Assembly: GCA_001887945.1 (NCBI GenBank)
Contig: LDOQ01000069.1
Coordinates: forward strand, 39,670-103,669
DNA: 64,000 nt
Source: Spraguea lophii
Taxonomy: Eukaryota; Microsporidia; Spragueidae
Direction: 5' to 3'
In this document: positions 9,544-20,557 of the stretch, piece by piece
How positions within the stretch are numbered: the stretch's first letter is position 1
How the letters are laid out: the number at the start of each line of letters is the position of its first letter
Translations under genes and position numbers: made by a program
The notes under the pieces: model-generated
Seen by the model: the letters and a program-made list of their open reading frames with translations, nothing else
Told to the model about the DNA's origin: nothing
Database searches by the model: none

Positions 9544-9846
9544 ATGAAAAAAGAAATTATAGGTTGTAATGATTACGAAGAATATTTAGATTGTAATGTT
9601 ACCATATTATTATACGATGGTAGATATATATTTGGTATTCTAAGATCGTTTGATCAATTCTACAATCTTTCTTTAGAACAGACTGTAGAAAGAGGCTTTA
9701 TAAATAATATCTACTATGAAAAACATTTAGGAATGTATATAATAAGAGGGGAGAATGTTGTTCTAATAGGTAAGACTGTAGTACAAATATCTAAATATAA
9801 AAAGGTAAACGAAGAAGAATTTAAAATAATGAGTAATATAAAATAA
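9544..9846 (+). CDS. LSM1: U6/mRNA-decay Sm-like protein LSm1
   Basis: Sm-fold subunit of the cytoplasmic LSm1-7 ring, which binds the 3' end of deadenylated mRNA and promotes decapping. The 100-residue protein shows Sm1 (LLYDGRYIFGILRSFDQFYN, residues 22-41) followed by LSLEQTVERGF, and Sm2 (MYIIRGENVVLIG). SFDQFYNLSLEQTVER is the LSm1 version of the fold. The start is fixed by ACCCTTATG. The C-terminal extension is very short compared with yeast. Confidence 0.9.
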   Translation: MKKEIIGCNDYEEYLDCNVTILLYDGRYIFGILRSFDQFYNLSLEQTVERGFINNIYYEKHLGMYIIRGENVVLIGKTVVQISKYKKVNEEEFKIMSNIK

Positions 9847-10164
9847 TGCAAATAAATTTATGATCAGTATCTATTATTATTTATATAATTATATTTGTTT
9901 ATAAAAATCTTGGAATATATTTAATGGTTATAATAATTTAATAGCATGTAGATGAAAAGGATTTCTTTTCATCATATTCCGAACAAAAGAAATAAAAGTT
10001 TTATTATATTTTATATTCATTTACATAATTATTCTTATTGATATATGGTAATCATTAAATATTTTTTATTGAATTTTTATTTTAAACTATTATTTCAACG
10101 AAAAGCTGGAAATCAAACAATCAGATAAATAAATATTTTTACTTTGAATCTAACATTTATTATT
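9847..10164. other. Intergenic, nothing recognised
   Basis: AT-rich gap. A short string around 9984-10003 (GAACAAAAGAAATAAAAGTT) resembles the SINE tail module but is too short to call. Confidence 0.4.
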
Positions 10165-11214
10165 TTATTGTAACATATTAAATAAATCCATAATTTTAAT
10201 CTTTTGTTTATTACATACACAATAATCGCTTTCTTCTTCATAATGCAATGGTGCATTTACTCTTTGATGTTTTTTTCCTTCCAGTACTGTATACAATTTA
10301 TTATATTCTTTGTTAGAAAAATATAATTGAATATAATAAAAATCTATTATTTCTTCTTCTTTTATTATTTCATTCATTATCATTGCTATTTTAACTCCTA
10401 ATATGCAATATCCGTCTTCTACTAAATTTTCATATAATAAATAAAATATATCTAACCATTGTATTTCTATGAATCTCTTTATTGTATACGTATCTAAAAG
10501 ATAATATAATTGATCATATTCTTTTTTTATAATAAGATTATGGATTTCTTGGAGATATTGTTCTCTGTTTTCACTAAATAATATCCTGTATCTTTCTTTA
10601 TGTGCTTCTTCCGTTCTTTTTTCTTCGTTTTTTATTTCTTCATTTATAATTGAATGGTAAAAACTTTTATTTCTTATTATTTTGTTGGACTCATTAGGAT
10701 CTGTTGTTAAGTTTAAAGTAAATTGTTTACTAAAAATATTATCTTCATCTATTCTAATAAAACTGTTTTCTTGAGAATTTTCTTCTTTTAATAATATTTT
10801 AGAGAATTTATAATGGCTCATATATGAATGATTGATACGACTCATATATTTAGAATATTTCTTAAAGCCTTCAAAATCTCTCTGATGTAAAGATAGCAGA
10901 CACAATTTTTTTATTGTCATAGTAGATACATTATTACATGCATATGCTATTTTAAGCAGATTATAAGCTTGCGGATAATTATCGTCTTCAATTTCTAAAA
11001 ATCCATAATATTGCCATCCTACAGATTCATTGAAATGTTTGTTTAAAAACTGTTTTAATATATATATTCCAAGTGGATCTTTTTTCTTGTGTAAAATATA
11101 ACCTTTTAATGGTGTATATTCTAAACATCTATCTTTATAATCCATATTTTCAATCATTTGTAAAGCTTCATCGTATTCTTCATCATTTATATGTTTATAG
11201 ATCGATATAATCAT
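10165..11214 (-). CDS. NAT1: TPR protein, likely NatA auxiliary subunit Naa15/Nat1
   Basis: Likely ribosome-anchoring scaffold of the N-terminal acetyltransferase NatA. The 349-residue protein is helical. Residues 30-150 follow the Naa15 TPR pattern: LEYTPLKGYILHKKKDP, SVGWQYYGFLEIEDDNYPQA, then IKKLCLLSLHQRDFEGFKKY. These align with the human motifs around CWHVYGLLQRSDKKYDEA and LSLLQIQMRDLEGYRE. It is less than half the usual length (about 850), so the C-terminal repeats are missing. The start has TCCCTAAAATG. Assignment is from pattern recognition; another TPR scaffold is possible. Confidence 0.65.
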   Translation of the reverse strand: MIISIYKHINDEEYDEALQMIENMDYKDRCLEYTPLKGYILHKKKDPLGIYILKQFLNKHFNESVGWQYYGFLEIEDDNYPQAYNLLKIAYACNNVSTMTIKKLCLLSLHQRDFEGFKKYSKYMSRINHSYMSHYKFSKILLKEENSQENSFIRIDEDNIFSKQFTLNLTTDPNESNKIIRNKSFYHSIINEEIKNEEKRTEEAHKERYRILFSENREQYLQEIHNLIIKKEYDQLYYLLDTYTIKRFIEIQWLDIFYLLYENLVEDGYCILGVKIAMIMNEIIKEEEIIDFYYIQLYFSNKEYNKLYTVLEGKKHQRVNAPLHYEEESDYCVCNKQKIKIMDLFNMLQ

Positions 11215-11999
11215 TTTAGGGATATTTCATAAGACATTTTATATAATGTGTTTGTTTTATGATTATCAAATAAAATATTTTATGAAATAAGAAAATTGCT
11301 TTGTTCTTTTTTTTAAAAGTTTTAAATATTTTTTTTATTCTTATGTTTCAAAGAAAAAAATATCAGAAGTAAAAATATTTTCTAAAAAATTTTAATATTT
11401 TTGATATAATATCATATTTGTGTTGGTTGATATAAGTATAATAATATTGAAATATTTTTAATCTTAGAATTGATTATAAGATATCTTACATTATAATTTT
11501 TAAAATAATAATTTTTTTTTATTCTTGAAAACAAACAAATAAAAGTTTATTTAAGTTAATGGATACTTCTTTTTCTTTGTTTATTATAAAAATGAGTAGA
11601 CTCGCAAATATTTAAAATTTGCTAAGATTATATAATATCATTTTATAATAAACTTTTTTTGTATTATTTACTATATTTTCTATCGTATTTTACATGCACA
11701 ATATTTTTTCGGGTTATTTAAAGTTTTTATTGTGATTAACATTATAATGCTTCATGTCTCTATCTTTAAAATTAAAACATTGTCAATAAATAAATTATAT
11801 GTTTTCTATATTTCCCCTGTATATCTTATTTTTTTATTTTTTTCATATCATTAACATAAATATTTTTTAATAATTAGATACCGCCTTGATAATAAATTAA
11901 ACATGCTTTTATTATTTTTAAATCTCGCTTTTTTGTTCATCGTCAAGAATAAAAAAATCAATTCATTTCAAACAGTGTATATGCAAGATATCTCAATCC
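11215..11999. other. Long AT-rich intergenic region, nothing recognised
   Basis: Many homopolymer A/T runs and stops in all frames. I see no gene, RNA or clear repeat before the left edge of the segmental duplication (about 12000). Confidence 0.5.
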
Positions 12000-14900
12000 T
12001 TTATAATTATAAATTTATTACGTTTATATTTTTTATTTATGTGTGATTATGCTTAATATAAAGTGAGATGAGATTAGTGCATATATGTATGATAATTAGT
12101 TAAGAATATTACATGTTTTAGCAACTGAGATCTTCCGACCATGAAATTACAACCAGTTATAATTATTTAACTACAATTAAAATATTATCACTAAACCTAT
12201 ATTTTTATACTTTTTAAAGCTTATTTTTGTTTCAATATTTATAATTTACAGTAAAGAAATAATTATTTTATTATATTTATGAAACTCTTAATGTTTCTAA
12301 TTAATCCAATTCTTGAAATTAAACGATGGAAGAATACTTTATATTCAATTAATATCTTTAAATATTCAAATAATTATTTTATTTCTTGTTAATCAAATAT
12401 TTATGGTTTATTATTTATATTCTGTTAATATACGGAAGATAAAGACATATCTAGGTTTAACGCTCAAATACGATTTTGTATTCTAAATAAATAGAATTCC
12501 TGGTAAATATGAGTTTTTACATGAAATATTACAAATATATTGGTTAATATAACAGATATATAAAATTGTTTTGATTTATAATTTATTCGATTAATTGTAA
12601 GATCCGTTGTATTATGAATTTTATCTTTTGTTTTCTGATCTTTCATTGATTAAATATATTGTTTCTATATCAATGATTTCCATTCTATTCAATACCATAT
12701 CATCATTATGATATTCAACCGATTATTAACATAAAATTGTAAATATTCATTTCAGTTAATATGTATATACTTCAAATGCCTTATACAAAATATTTTAACA
12801 AAAAGGTAAATTAGTTGATATTTAAGATGGGATAGAAATTATAGCATGGAAAATTTACGTATAAAATCTTCTAACCAAAACAATGATGATGAGATATCAA
12901 TAATAGAAAATGAATACACTGAAGATTCTATTGTTATAGAAGATATTCCACAGTATACAGATACAAGATTAAATCGACATTGTATGCCAAATATAAAACC
13001 AAGATATTTATTAATGATTTTTTTGGTTGTGGCTGGTTTCGTTATATTAATATATTTTTTAAAAACGTGGAAAAAGTTTAAAACAATAGCTAGAGAGTTA
13101 GGACAGGGTTTAAACGAAAGTTTAACATACCGCGGAATTTCTATATTAATTAATAGACATGATCTAATCAAATTACATTATTCTCTTAAAACGTGTCCTT
13201 CTTTTCCAATCGTTATAACTAAAATTGAAGTTGAAGTAAAAGATAATGAAAAAATAGTTGCAAAATTACTCCTCGAACCAATTACTTTAATCCGTGACAA
13301 CGATATATATACACAATCAATAGAAATATTGGAAATTAATTATTCATTTGATCAATTGTCAAAACTTAAATCACTTATTGCTAATTTCAAATTTATCTTG
13401 GATTCACAAACCGTTTTTAAACAAATAGAATACGAAAAGTCGGTTAAATTTGATTTAGAAAATTGTTTTGAAAACTTCCAAATAAAAGAAGTAATTCCAA
13501 AGAACGATAAAATTGCTATTAAATGTAAAATACCCGAAAAGATTTTTTCATCTATAAATTTAACCGGATTATATGCTTTAACAAAACTCGGAGACGCAGA
13601 TTTTAATTTCGAAATAGTAGAAACTAAAATTGAAAAAGAAACTAATTTAATTTTAACGATTCAAACTAAAAATCTTGTAAAATACCACTGGATAAAAGAA
13701 CCGGATCGTAAAATTGTTTCTTTTGAAATAGATTGGATATACACCATTATACAGGGTAATTGTCGTGAAGTGATTTCACAATATTTATATCATCAAAAAT
13801 TTCATATTAATAAAAATAATATATTTTATAATTTGGATGAAAGGGATCATATTACAACACCGTACACATATTTTAAAATCATACCAAGTTATAATTATAG
13901 AGTTATGATATGTAATAGATTTCGGCATATTACATATCCAGTTAAAATTTATAAAAACGAAGATCGAGTGGATTTTGTTACTGGCGAAATAAATGTTGAT
14001 TCCTATTATTTCGAAATAAAAATGAAACATGATGATTTAATAAGAATAATTGATCATTTTATAGATAAGTCCGAACTATTAATTGAAATCGCCTTTAAAT
14101 CTGAGGAACGTGAAATGGATTTAAAAATTTTATTCCAAAACAATAAAATTATAATAAATGATGTATCTTATGATTTTCCATATGCGAACAGTACTTATAT
14201 TTTAAAAAACACTTATATGTGTACTGAAGATTATAATTCAATTATTACCAAATTAACTCCTACAGATAAATTCATAGCTGAAGATGCGGAATACTATAGT
14301 TATAATGAAATGATCATAACCGATCTAGAAATCGTACTGAAATATAAAGAATCGTATTGTTATCTTGATGTAGATTATTTCTCATTCAAAGTTTATAATA
14401 ATGACACCATATATTTAAAAAAATTTGATATGGAGATTTTTCAACTTTTATCGGAAAAAAATAAAAATGATATTTATGATATTGTAACCAATACAATACA
14501 ATATAATGATACCTATACCAAACACAAACCTGTTGACATTAAAAAATTCTTACCAGAAATGAATTTCATATTTGAAAACGCCACAAATGAAATCATCACG
14601 AAAGAATACAGCAAAGATAAATCTCATACTGAAAATATATTTTTACCGTCAGAAGAATATATCAATAAAGAACATACGTGTAATTGGTTGGAAAAACTTA
14701 AAAATAATACTTTGTATAAGTCAATAACTAATAAAAATGGTGGACCTTCTTTAACAGATAATTAAATATTGTTATTTTAATGTTTCTTTACGATAAAAAA
14801 TTTTTATAAATAAACATTGTTATAACAAAAGTTATGTAGATTTATTAAAAAACAGACAGGTAGCTATAAGGCAATGTCGTTTAAAATTTATAACCGATGC

Positions 14901-16030
14901 AGTTTTATATATGTTTAGTAATTGGTTTAACCATAAATATTCATTAAACATTATTTTATATTACATTCTGGATATTAGAAATTTTAGAATAGTGTATAAT
15001 ACACATTCTTATTTAATTTCAATAATATTCCTTAATACTGTTACATAATATTGGTTGAATTAGTAAACAATATTAAAATAATATTTACACCCGGTCATTA
15101 GTGGTCTGATAAGATAAGTATTTAACGAAGGATATAATAAAAACAATATTTAAGATTTTCCATTTGTTTAAGTAATCCACGTCAATTATTCTTTTTATTT
15201 CGAAAACTTTTCTATGAGAGATATTCGAATTTGTCGGGTTTTGGGAGAAGCACACAATGTAATAAATGTTAGATTTGAAAAATATCCAAGTTTAACGAAT
15301 TTTAATCGTTCGTCATATAAAACGAAAGATACCACCAACATATTATTACATATTTCTACAATACCTCACTGTTAAATTAGAATAATATTTAATCTATTTT
15401 ATTGAAAAAAATTTTGTATCGACGGGGTTTATATCATAACAAAGATTAGTGGTACTATAGACGATGAAATAAATAATGAAGTGGATCATTAATAAATATA
15501 CAGCCAGTTAAAATATAAGATAAAACGAGATTAACACAAATACCATAATAAATGTAAGACAAAACGATATAAGAAATTTACATTGTTTTAGGATTAGAAC
15601 CATTTCCAATATATCCCCATATAAAATCAAGAGACCTTCTCTGTTAATAATTTTGTGTTTATTTCCAATTATTAATTATCTTTTATAATTAAAGAAAATA
15701 CGAAAAATTTTGTTATTATAAAAAATTGTTTATTTAATTTATACTTAAATATTCTAAAAGAGATCAACCAGTCCTTTATTACGAATATACAGTTCTTATA
15801 TTAATGATATAGTTTATAATTAAATTCTTATTTGTTATTAAAAATAAAAATTAAAACCCCATAACAGAATCGAATACAGCTTACCACAATAGACTGAAGC
15901 TAAACAGAAAATTTCTATAAATAAAAGTTTCATTTTTTAAAAAATAGATTTTAGGATATATTGCCATCTTTATAATTATTAGAATAGAGATTTTTTATTT
16001 AATAAAATAAATTCAGATATATAAACTTAT
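12000..16030 (+). repeat. Segmental duplication, copy 1
   Basis: This block is repeated in the same orientation at about 16880-21970. Homology covers a decayed SINE fragment at its left edge (about 12045-12165, matching about 16925-17020), the 5' flank, the whole 639-codon gene and about 1.27 kb of 3' flank. The last shared bases are ATAAATTCAGATATATAAAC at 16007-16026. Copy 1 carries the empty sites for two insertions found only in copy 2 (near 14782-14790 and 15370-15385). The flanks look about 90-95% identical by eye. Confidence 0.9.
12846..14765 (+). CDS. Unknown type II-like membrane protein, duplicated family, copy 1
   Basis: I do not recognise the family. The 639-residue protein has an acidic, Ser/Glu/Asp-rich N-terminal tail (1-55). 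One transmembrane helix follows at about 57-77 (LLMIFLVVAGFVILIYFL), then a long hydrophilic region of alternating beta-like segments with few cysteines and several N-x-S/T sites. This suggests a single-pass protein with a large lumenal or exposed domain. The paralogue at 17685-19604 has the same length. Residues 1-210 are about 88-90% identical to it, but residues about 215-330 only about 65-70%. Start ATG at 12846, with GGG 15 bases upstream. Confidence 0.85.
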   Translation: MENLRIKSSNQNNDDEISIIENEYTEDSIVIEDIPQYTDTRLNRHCMPNIKPRYLLMIFLVVAGFVILIYFLKTWKKFKTIARELGQGLNESLTYRGISILINRHDLIKLHYSLKTCPSFPIVITKIEVEVKDNEKIVAKLLLEPITLIRDNDIYTQSIEILEINYSFDQLSKLKSLIANFKFILDSQTVFKQIEYEKSVKFDLENCFENFQIKEVIPKNDKIAIKCKIPEKIFSSINLTGLYALTKLGDADFNFEIVETKIEKETNLILTIQTKNLVKYHWIKEPDRKIVSFEIDWIYTIIQGNCREVISQYLYHQKFHINKNNIFYNLDERDHITTPYTYFKIIPSYNYRVMICNRFRHITYPVKIYKNEDRVDFVTGEINVDSYYFEIKMKHDDLIRIIDHFIDKSELLIEIAFKSEEREMDLKILFQNNKIIINDVSYDFPYANSTYILKNTYMCTEDYNSIITKLTPTDKFIAEDAEYYSYNEMIITDLEIVLKYKESYCYLDVDYFSFKVYNNDTIYLKKFDMEIFQLLSEKNKNDIYDIVTNTIQYNDTYTKHKPVDIKKFLPEMNFIFENATNEIITKEYSKDKSHTENIFLPSEEYINKEHTCNWLEKLKNNTLYKSITNKNGGPSLTDN

Positions 16031-16042
16031 TTGGCTAAAAGA
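14766..16042. other. 3' flank of duplication copy 1
   Basis: No gene. This stretch holds the uninterrupted (empty-site) versions of both insertions seen in copy 2. It also holds a possible decayed SINE body at about 15505-15600 (ATATAAGATAAAACGAGATT) and a SINE-tail-like string at about 15913-15940 (ATAAATAAAAGTTTCATT). Everything to about 16030 recurs in copy 2. Confidence 0.6.
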
Positions 16043-16863
16043 TACGTTACGTATGTCCCCTTTTGAAAGTCATTAAAATTTTTTTTACCCTTAAAAATAA
16101 AATATTAAACAATAGATAAAAGTTTAATTAAATTATTAAAAACATTATTTTCTTCATTTTTCATAAATATAAAAAGGTTTGAAAGGAATGCAATTTGTTG
16201 GAGTTAAAATATCTTTTGGTGACAAACTTGTTTACGCCATATCAAGTACCTTCTATTGTGTTAGTGTGTACAATAATTTCAAAGATTCTGAAATTGTTGT
16301 TGTGGCTTACAATGTAATATTTATATTTACGTTTTTAATATTGTATCCTTTCCAACAATCTCAATATAATCAAATTCATTTTTAATACGAGTTTTTATAA
16401 TAGTCGAGAGCTTTTCTTATTAGATCTTAGATTACTTTAAAAATAGTAGTCTGCTGTTGATTCTTTCTACAACATTAACTTACCATAGATCCTATATCCT
16501 CTGTTATATTTCCTCTTATCAAACATTGACTCTTATATTTCTACAATTATATCTTTTCCTCTGTTTTTATAGATTTTTTTAAATAATAATTGTCGAATTT
16601 TCTTCTAATTTAATTATTATCTTCTTCGGCGTTGATTTCAGTAAGATTATGATATCATTTCTCATATAACTTGACGATAACAAAAAAATTTTGTTTTTCT
16701 GTATTTTTTTATTCCCTTGACATTATCAACAAAAAAAACATTTTTGAATATTTGTTTAATAACGAATTGAATACGTTTTTTTACATTTTCTAAGTTAATT
16801 TTTTTGTTCGGCAGCAAGGGTAAAAAAAAATTTAACGACCTTCAAAAGGACATACGTAGAGTA
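16043..16863. mobile_element. Decayed TIR DNA transposon between the duplicated copies
   Basis: Imperfect terminal inverted repeats of about 48 bp. The left end at 16043-16092 reads TACGTATGTCCCCTTTTGAA in its middle and ends TTTACCCTT. The right end at 16816-16863 is its complement (GGACATACGTAGAGTA). The element is flanked by TA on both sides, which fits a TA target duplication as in Tc1/mariner-like elements. The 820-bp body has stops in all frames; a 68-codon open stretch at 16179-16385 has no recognisable product. It lies exactly between the two duplication copies and is absent from both. Confidence 0.7.
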
Positions 16864-17684
16864 TTCCAACTCCAAATAAATTTATATTTTACTTTTATAA
16901 TTCAACGGATTTATTCCTATGTAATTATACTTAATGTAAGGTAGGATTAGGTCATTGTATATATGTATAAAAATCAGTTGATATAATAATATTACATGCT
17001 TCAACAACTGATATTTTAAGATCATTAAACCTATATTTTTATACTTTTTAAAGCTTATTTTTGTTTCAATATTTATAATTTACAGTAAAAGAAATAATTA
17101 TTTTATTGCGTTTATGAAACTTTTTAGTGTTTTTAATTAATCCAATTCGTGAAATTAAACGATTGAAGAATACTTTATATTCAATTAATATCTTCAAGTA
17201 TTCAAATAATTATTTTATTTCTTGTTAATCAAATATTTATGGTTTATTATTTATATTCTGTTAATATACGGAAGATAAAGATATATCTAGATGTTTAACG
17301 TTCAAATACGATTTTGTATTATAAATAGATAAAATTACCTGGGAATATTGAGTTTTTACATAAAATTTTACAAATATATTGGTTAATATAACCGATATAT
17401 AAAATTGTTTTGATTTATAATTTATTTGATTAATTGTAAAATCCGTTGTATTAGGGATTTTATCTTTTGTTTTCTGATCTTTCATTAATTAAATATATTT
17501 GTTTCTATAGAATAATTTCTATTCTATTTAATACCATATCATCATTATGATATTCAACTGATTATTAACATAAAATGTAAATATCTATTCCAGTTAATAT
17601 GTATATACTTCAAATGCCTTATACAAATTATTTTAACAAAAAGGTAAATTATTTGATATTTAAGATGAAAACAAGAACCAGATC

Positions 17685-19604
17685 ATGGAAAATTTACGTG
17701 TAAAATATTCAAACCAAAAGAAAGATGATGAAATATCAATAATAGAAAATGAATACACTGAAGATTCTATTGTTATAGAAGATATTCCACAGGATACAGA
17801 TACAAGATTAAATCGATATCATATGCCAAATATAAAAACAGGATATTTATTAATGATTTTTTTAGTTGTGATTGGTATCATTATATTAATATATTTTTTA
17901 AAAACGTGGAAAAGATTTAAGACAATAGCTAAAGAGCTAGGACAGGGTTTAAACGAAAGTTTAACATACCACGGAATTTCTATATTAATTAATAGGCATG
18001 GTCTAATCAAATTACACTATTCTCTTAAAACGTGTCCTTCTTTTCCAATCGTTATAACTAAAATTGAAGTTGAAGTAAAAGATAATGAAAAAATAGTTGC
18101 AAAATTACTTCTAGGACCAATTACTTTAATCCGTGACGACGATATATATACACAATCAATTGAGATACTGGAAATTAATTATTCATTTGATCAATTGTCA
18201 AAACTTAAATCACTTATTGCTAATTTCAAATCTACCTTGGATTCACAAACCGTTTTTAAAAAAATCGAATACGAAAAGTCGGTTAAATTTGACTTCGAAA
18301 ATTATTTTGAAAACTTCCAAATAAAAGAAATAATTCCGACGAACGGTAGAATTATCATTAAATGTAAAATCCCCGAAAGGATTTTTACATCTATAGACTT
18401 AAACGGATTATATTTTATAATAAAACTTAAAGATACCTATTTTCATTTCAACATCGTAAAAACTACAATTGAAAAAGAAACGAATTTCATTTTGACGATT
18501 AAAAATGAACATATTGCAAAATACCATTGGGTAAAAGAACCGAATCGTAAAATTATTTCTTTTGAAATAGATTCGATACACACCATTATACAGGATAACT
18601 GTCGTGAAGTGATTTCAAAATATTTATATAATCAAGAATTTCATATTAATAAAAGTAATATATTTTATAATTTGGATGAAAGGAACTTTATTACAACACC
18701 GCACACATATTTTAAAATCATACCAAATCTTAAATATGGAGTTATGCTATGTACTAAATTTCGGTATATTACATATCCAATCAAAATTTATAAAAACGAA
18801 GATCGAGTGGATTTTGTTACTGGCGAAATAAATGTTGATTTCTTTTATTTAGAAATAAAAATGAAACATGATGATTTAATAAGAATAATTGATTATTTTA
18901 TGGATAAGTTAGAACTATTGATTGAAATAGATTTTAAATCTCAAGAATTTGAAACGAATCTAAAAATTTTATTCAAAAACAATAAAATTATAATCAATGA
19001 TGCATCTTATGATTTTTCATATGAAAATAATAATTATATTTTAAAAAATTATTATATGTGTACTGAAAATTATAATTCAATCAATACCAAATTAACTCCA
19101 ACAGATATATCCATAGCTGAAGATATGGAACAGTATAATTATGATGAAATAATCATAACTGATCTAGAAATCGTACTAAAAGATAAAGAATCGTATTGTT
19201 ATTTTGATCTAAATTATTTCTCATTCAAAGTTTATCATAATGGTAGAATGCATTTAAAAAAAATTGATATGGAAATTTTTCAGCTCTTATCGGAAAAAAA
19301 TGAAAATGATATTTATGATATTTTAACTAATATAATACAATATAATGATACCTATACCAAACACAAACCTGTTGACATTAAAAAATTCTTACCTGAAATG
19401 AATTTCGTGTTTAAAAACAACTCGAATGAGATTATTACGAAAGAATATAGCAAGGATAAGCCTCATATTGAAAATATATTTTTACCGTCAGAAGAATATA
19501 CCAATAAAGAATATACGTGTAAATGGTTGGAAAAAATTAAAAATAATACTTCGTATAAGTCAATAAATAATAAAAGTGGTGAACCTTCTTTAACAGATAA
19601 TTAA
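17685..19604 (+). CDS. Unknown type II-like membrane protein, duplicated family, copy 2
   Basis: Paralogue of the gene at 12846-14765, with identical length (639 residues) and architecture. It has an acidic tail, one TM helix at about 57-77 (LLMIFLVVIGIIILIYFL) and a long hydrophilic C-terminal region ending SGEPSLTDN. Both copies are intact, so both are probably expressed. A hand comparison of about 63 codons (18337-18525 against 13498-13686) shows roughly 25 amino-acid-changing codons and 7 silent ones. This suggests relaxed or diversifying selection on the exposed domain. The stop is followed closely by a transposon insertion, which may alter the 3' UTR. Confidence 0.85.
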   Translation: MENLRVKYSNQKKDDEISIIENEYTEDSIVIEDIPQDTDTRLNRYHMPNIKTGYLLMIFLVVIGIIILIYFLKTWKRFKTIAKELGQGLNESLTYHGISILINRHGLIKLHYSLKTCPSFPIVITKIEVEVKDNEKIVAKLLLGPITLIRDDDIYTQSIEILEINYSFDQLSKLKSLIANFKSTLDSQTVFKKIEYEKSVKFDFENYFENFQIKEIIPTNGRIIIKCKIPERIFTSIDLNGLYFIIKLKDTYFHFNIVKTTIEKETNFILTIKNEHIAKYHWVKEPNRKIISFEIDSIHTIIQDNCREVISKYLYNQEFHINKSNIFYNLDERNFITTPHTYFKIIPNLKYGVMLCTKFRYITYPIKIYKNEDRVDFVTGEINVDFFYLEIKMKHDDLIRIIDYFMDKLELLIEIDFKSQEFETNLKILFKNNKIIINDASYDFSYENNNYILKNYYMCTENYNSINTKLTPTDISIAEDMEQYNYDEIIITDLEIVLKDKESYCYFDLNYFSFKVYHNGRMHLKKIDMEIFQLLSEKNENDIYDILTNIIQYNDTYTKHKPVDIKKFLPEMNFVFKNNSNEIITKEYSKDKPHIENIFLPSEEYTNKEYTCKWLEKIKNNTSYKSINNKSGEPSLTDN

Positions 19605-19617
19605 ATATTGTTATTGT

Positions 19618-20557
19618 AATGTTTCGGTAAAAGATCGTTTTAATTTTCAAAAAAGGTATATAAAAGAGGCCTTATGTTAAAAATTGATGTTATTACAGGG
19701 TCGAACAATCTCATTGATGAGAAAATCATAAGTTTTTTTGCCTGATTGGTGGATTCGGGCATTTTAAAAAAATCGTGGAATGTTCTAAATATAAAAAGGT
19801 ATTGAAATTGATGATTAATGAAGACATAAGCAAATGGTCATGGAAGTGTATTAATTCTAAATGCACAATTACTTCATTTTCTACCATAAAAAATCGTTTT
19901 TTTATGGTTTGAAGATATTTTTATTAAAAATTTTATTGATAATTTTTACAATATTTCAAAAAAAAAACAAAAAAAAATTTTAAGAGAAAACAGTATTTCT
20001 AATATTACCTATGTAAATATTAGGAATATATTATGGAATAAAATAAAATGTCTATCCAAAAAAAAGTAAGATAAGGATAAAATAACAGAAAAACAATGGT
20101 GTGTTGAAGGAATATGTAGAGAGACAAAAAAGTGTTTTTTTGAGGATAGCTACTAAAAGAAATACATTAAAACATAAAAAAATTGTATTTCACAATATAA
20201 AATGGAACAACCACTATTTCGCATTCGTGGAAAAGGGTATACTTTATTGATTAGAATGAAATATTTTCGTTATAACGTAACTCACTTCTGGGATTTTGCA
20301 AATCCAAATAATTTTGTAATTTACATACAAAACATAAAGAATAAGTGGAAACACGGGAAATATTTTTTAAAAATAAAAGGATCTAATAGGAGTAAAAATA
20401 TAAAAAATTATATAAGAGGATTTTTATTATATGATAAAAATGTTCATTTCCCGCATCATCTGACTTGTTAAAGATTATTTGATGGATTTATTTTCTTTTA
20501 GAATTGCTCTTTTATATACCTTTTTTGAAAATTAAAACGATCTTTTTACAATGTTTC
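19618..20557 (+). mobile_element. Decayed Merlin/IS1595-like DNA transposon with TIRs and 8-bp target duplication
   Basis: The element spans 19626-20549 (924 bp). Its TIRs are about 43 bp with two mismatches: left 19626-19668, starting GGTAAAAGATCGTTTTAATT; right complement 20507-20549, starting GTAAAAAGATCGTTTTAATT. AATGTTTC is duplicated at 19618-19625 and 20550-20557, and copy 1 of the segmental duplication has a single AATGTTTC at the homologous place. The body encodes fragments such as WSWKCINSKC (about 19838-19867) and a C-terminal piece in the next entry, both broken by stops and frameshifts. TSD length and fragments suit Merlin/ISXO2-type transposases. Confidence 0.8.
20202..20471 (+). 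pseudogene. C-terminal remnant of ISXO2/Merlin-like transposase
   Basis: An 89-codon open stretch inside the TIR element. The part around HFWDFANPNNFVIYIQNIKNK resembles the end of the DDE domain of ISXO2-like transposases (NHS..FV.P....HTQNIE..W, with a following hydrophobic YIRGFLLY). The catalytic Glu expected in the HTQNIE box is replaced (QNIKN), and the upstream catalytic domain is not open. I read it as dead. The ATG is incidental. Confidence 0.6.

Noticed and set aside
16179..16385. A 68-codon frame inside the TIR element
   Set aside because: No transposase motif and no start context; it is probably an incidental open stretch in a decayed element.
17261..17485. A 74-codon minus-strand frame in the 5' flank of the second duplicated gene (also 12464-12646 in copy 1)
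   Set aside because: The two copies differ in length through frame changes and end points, and there is no start motif. It looks like conserved non-coding flank rather than a gene.
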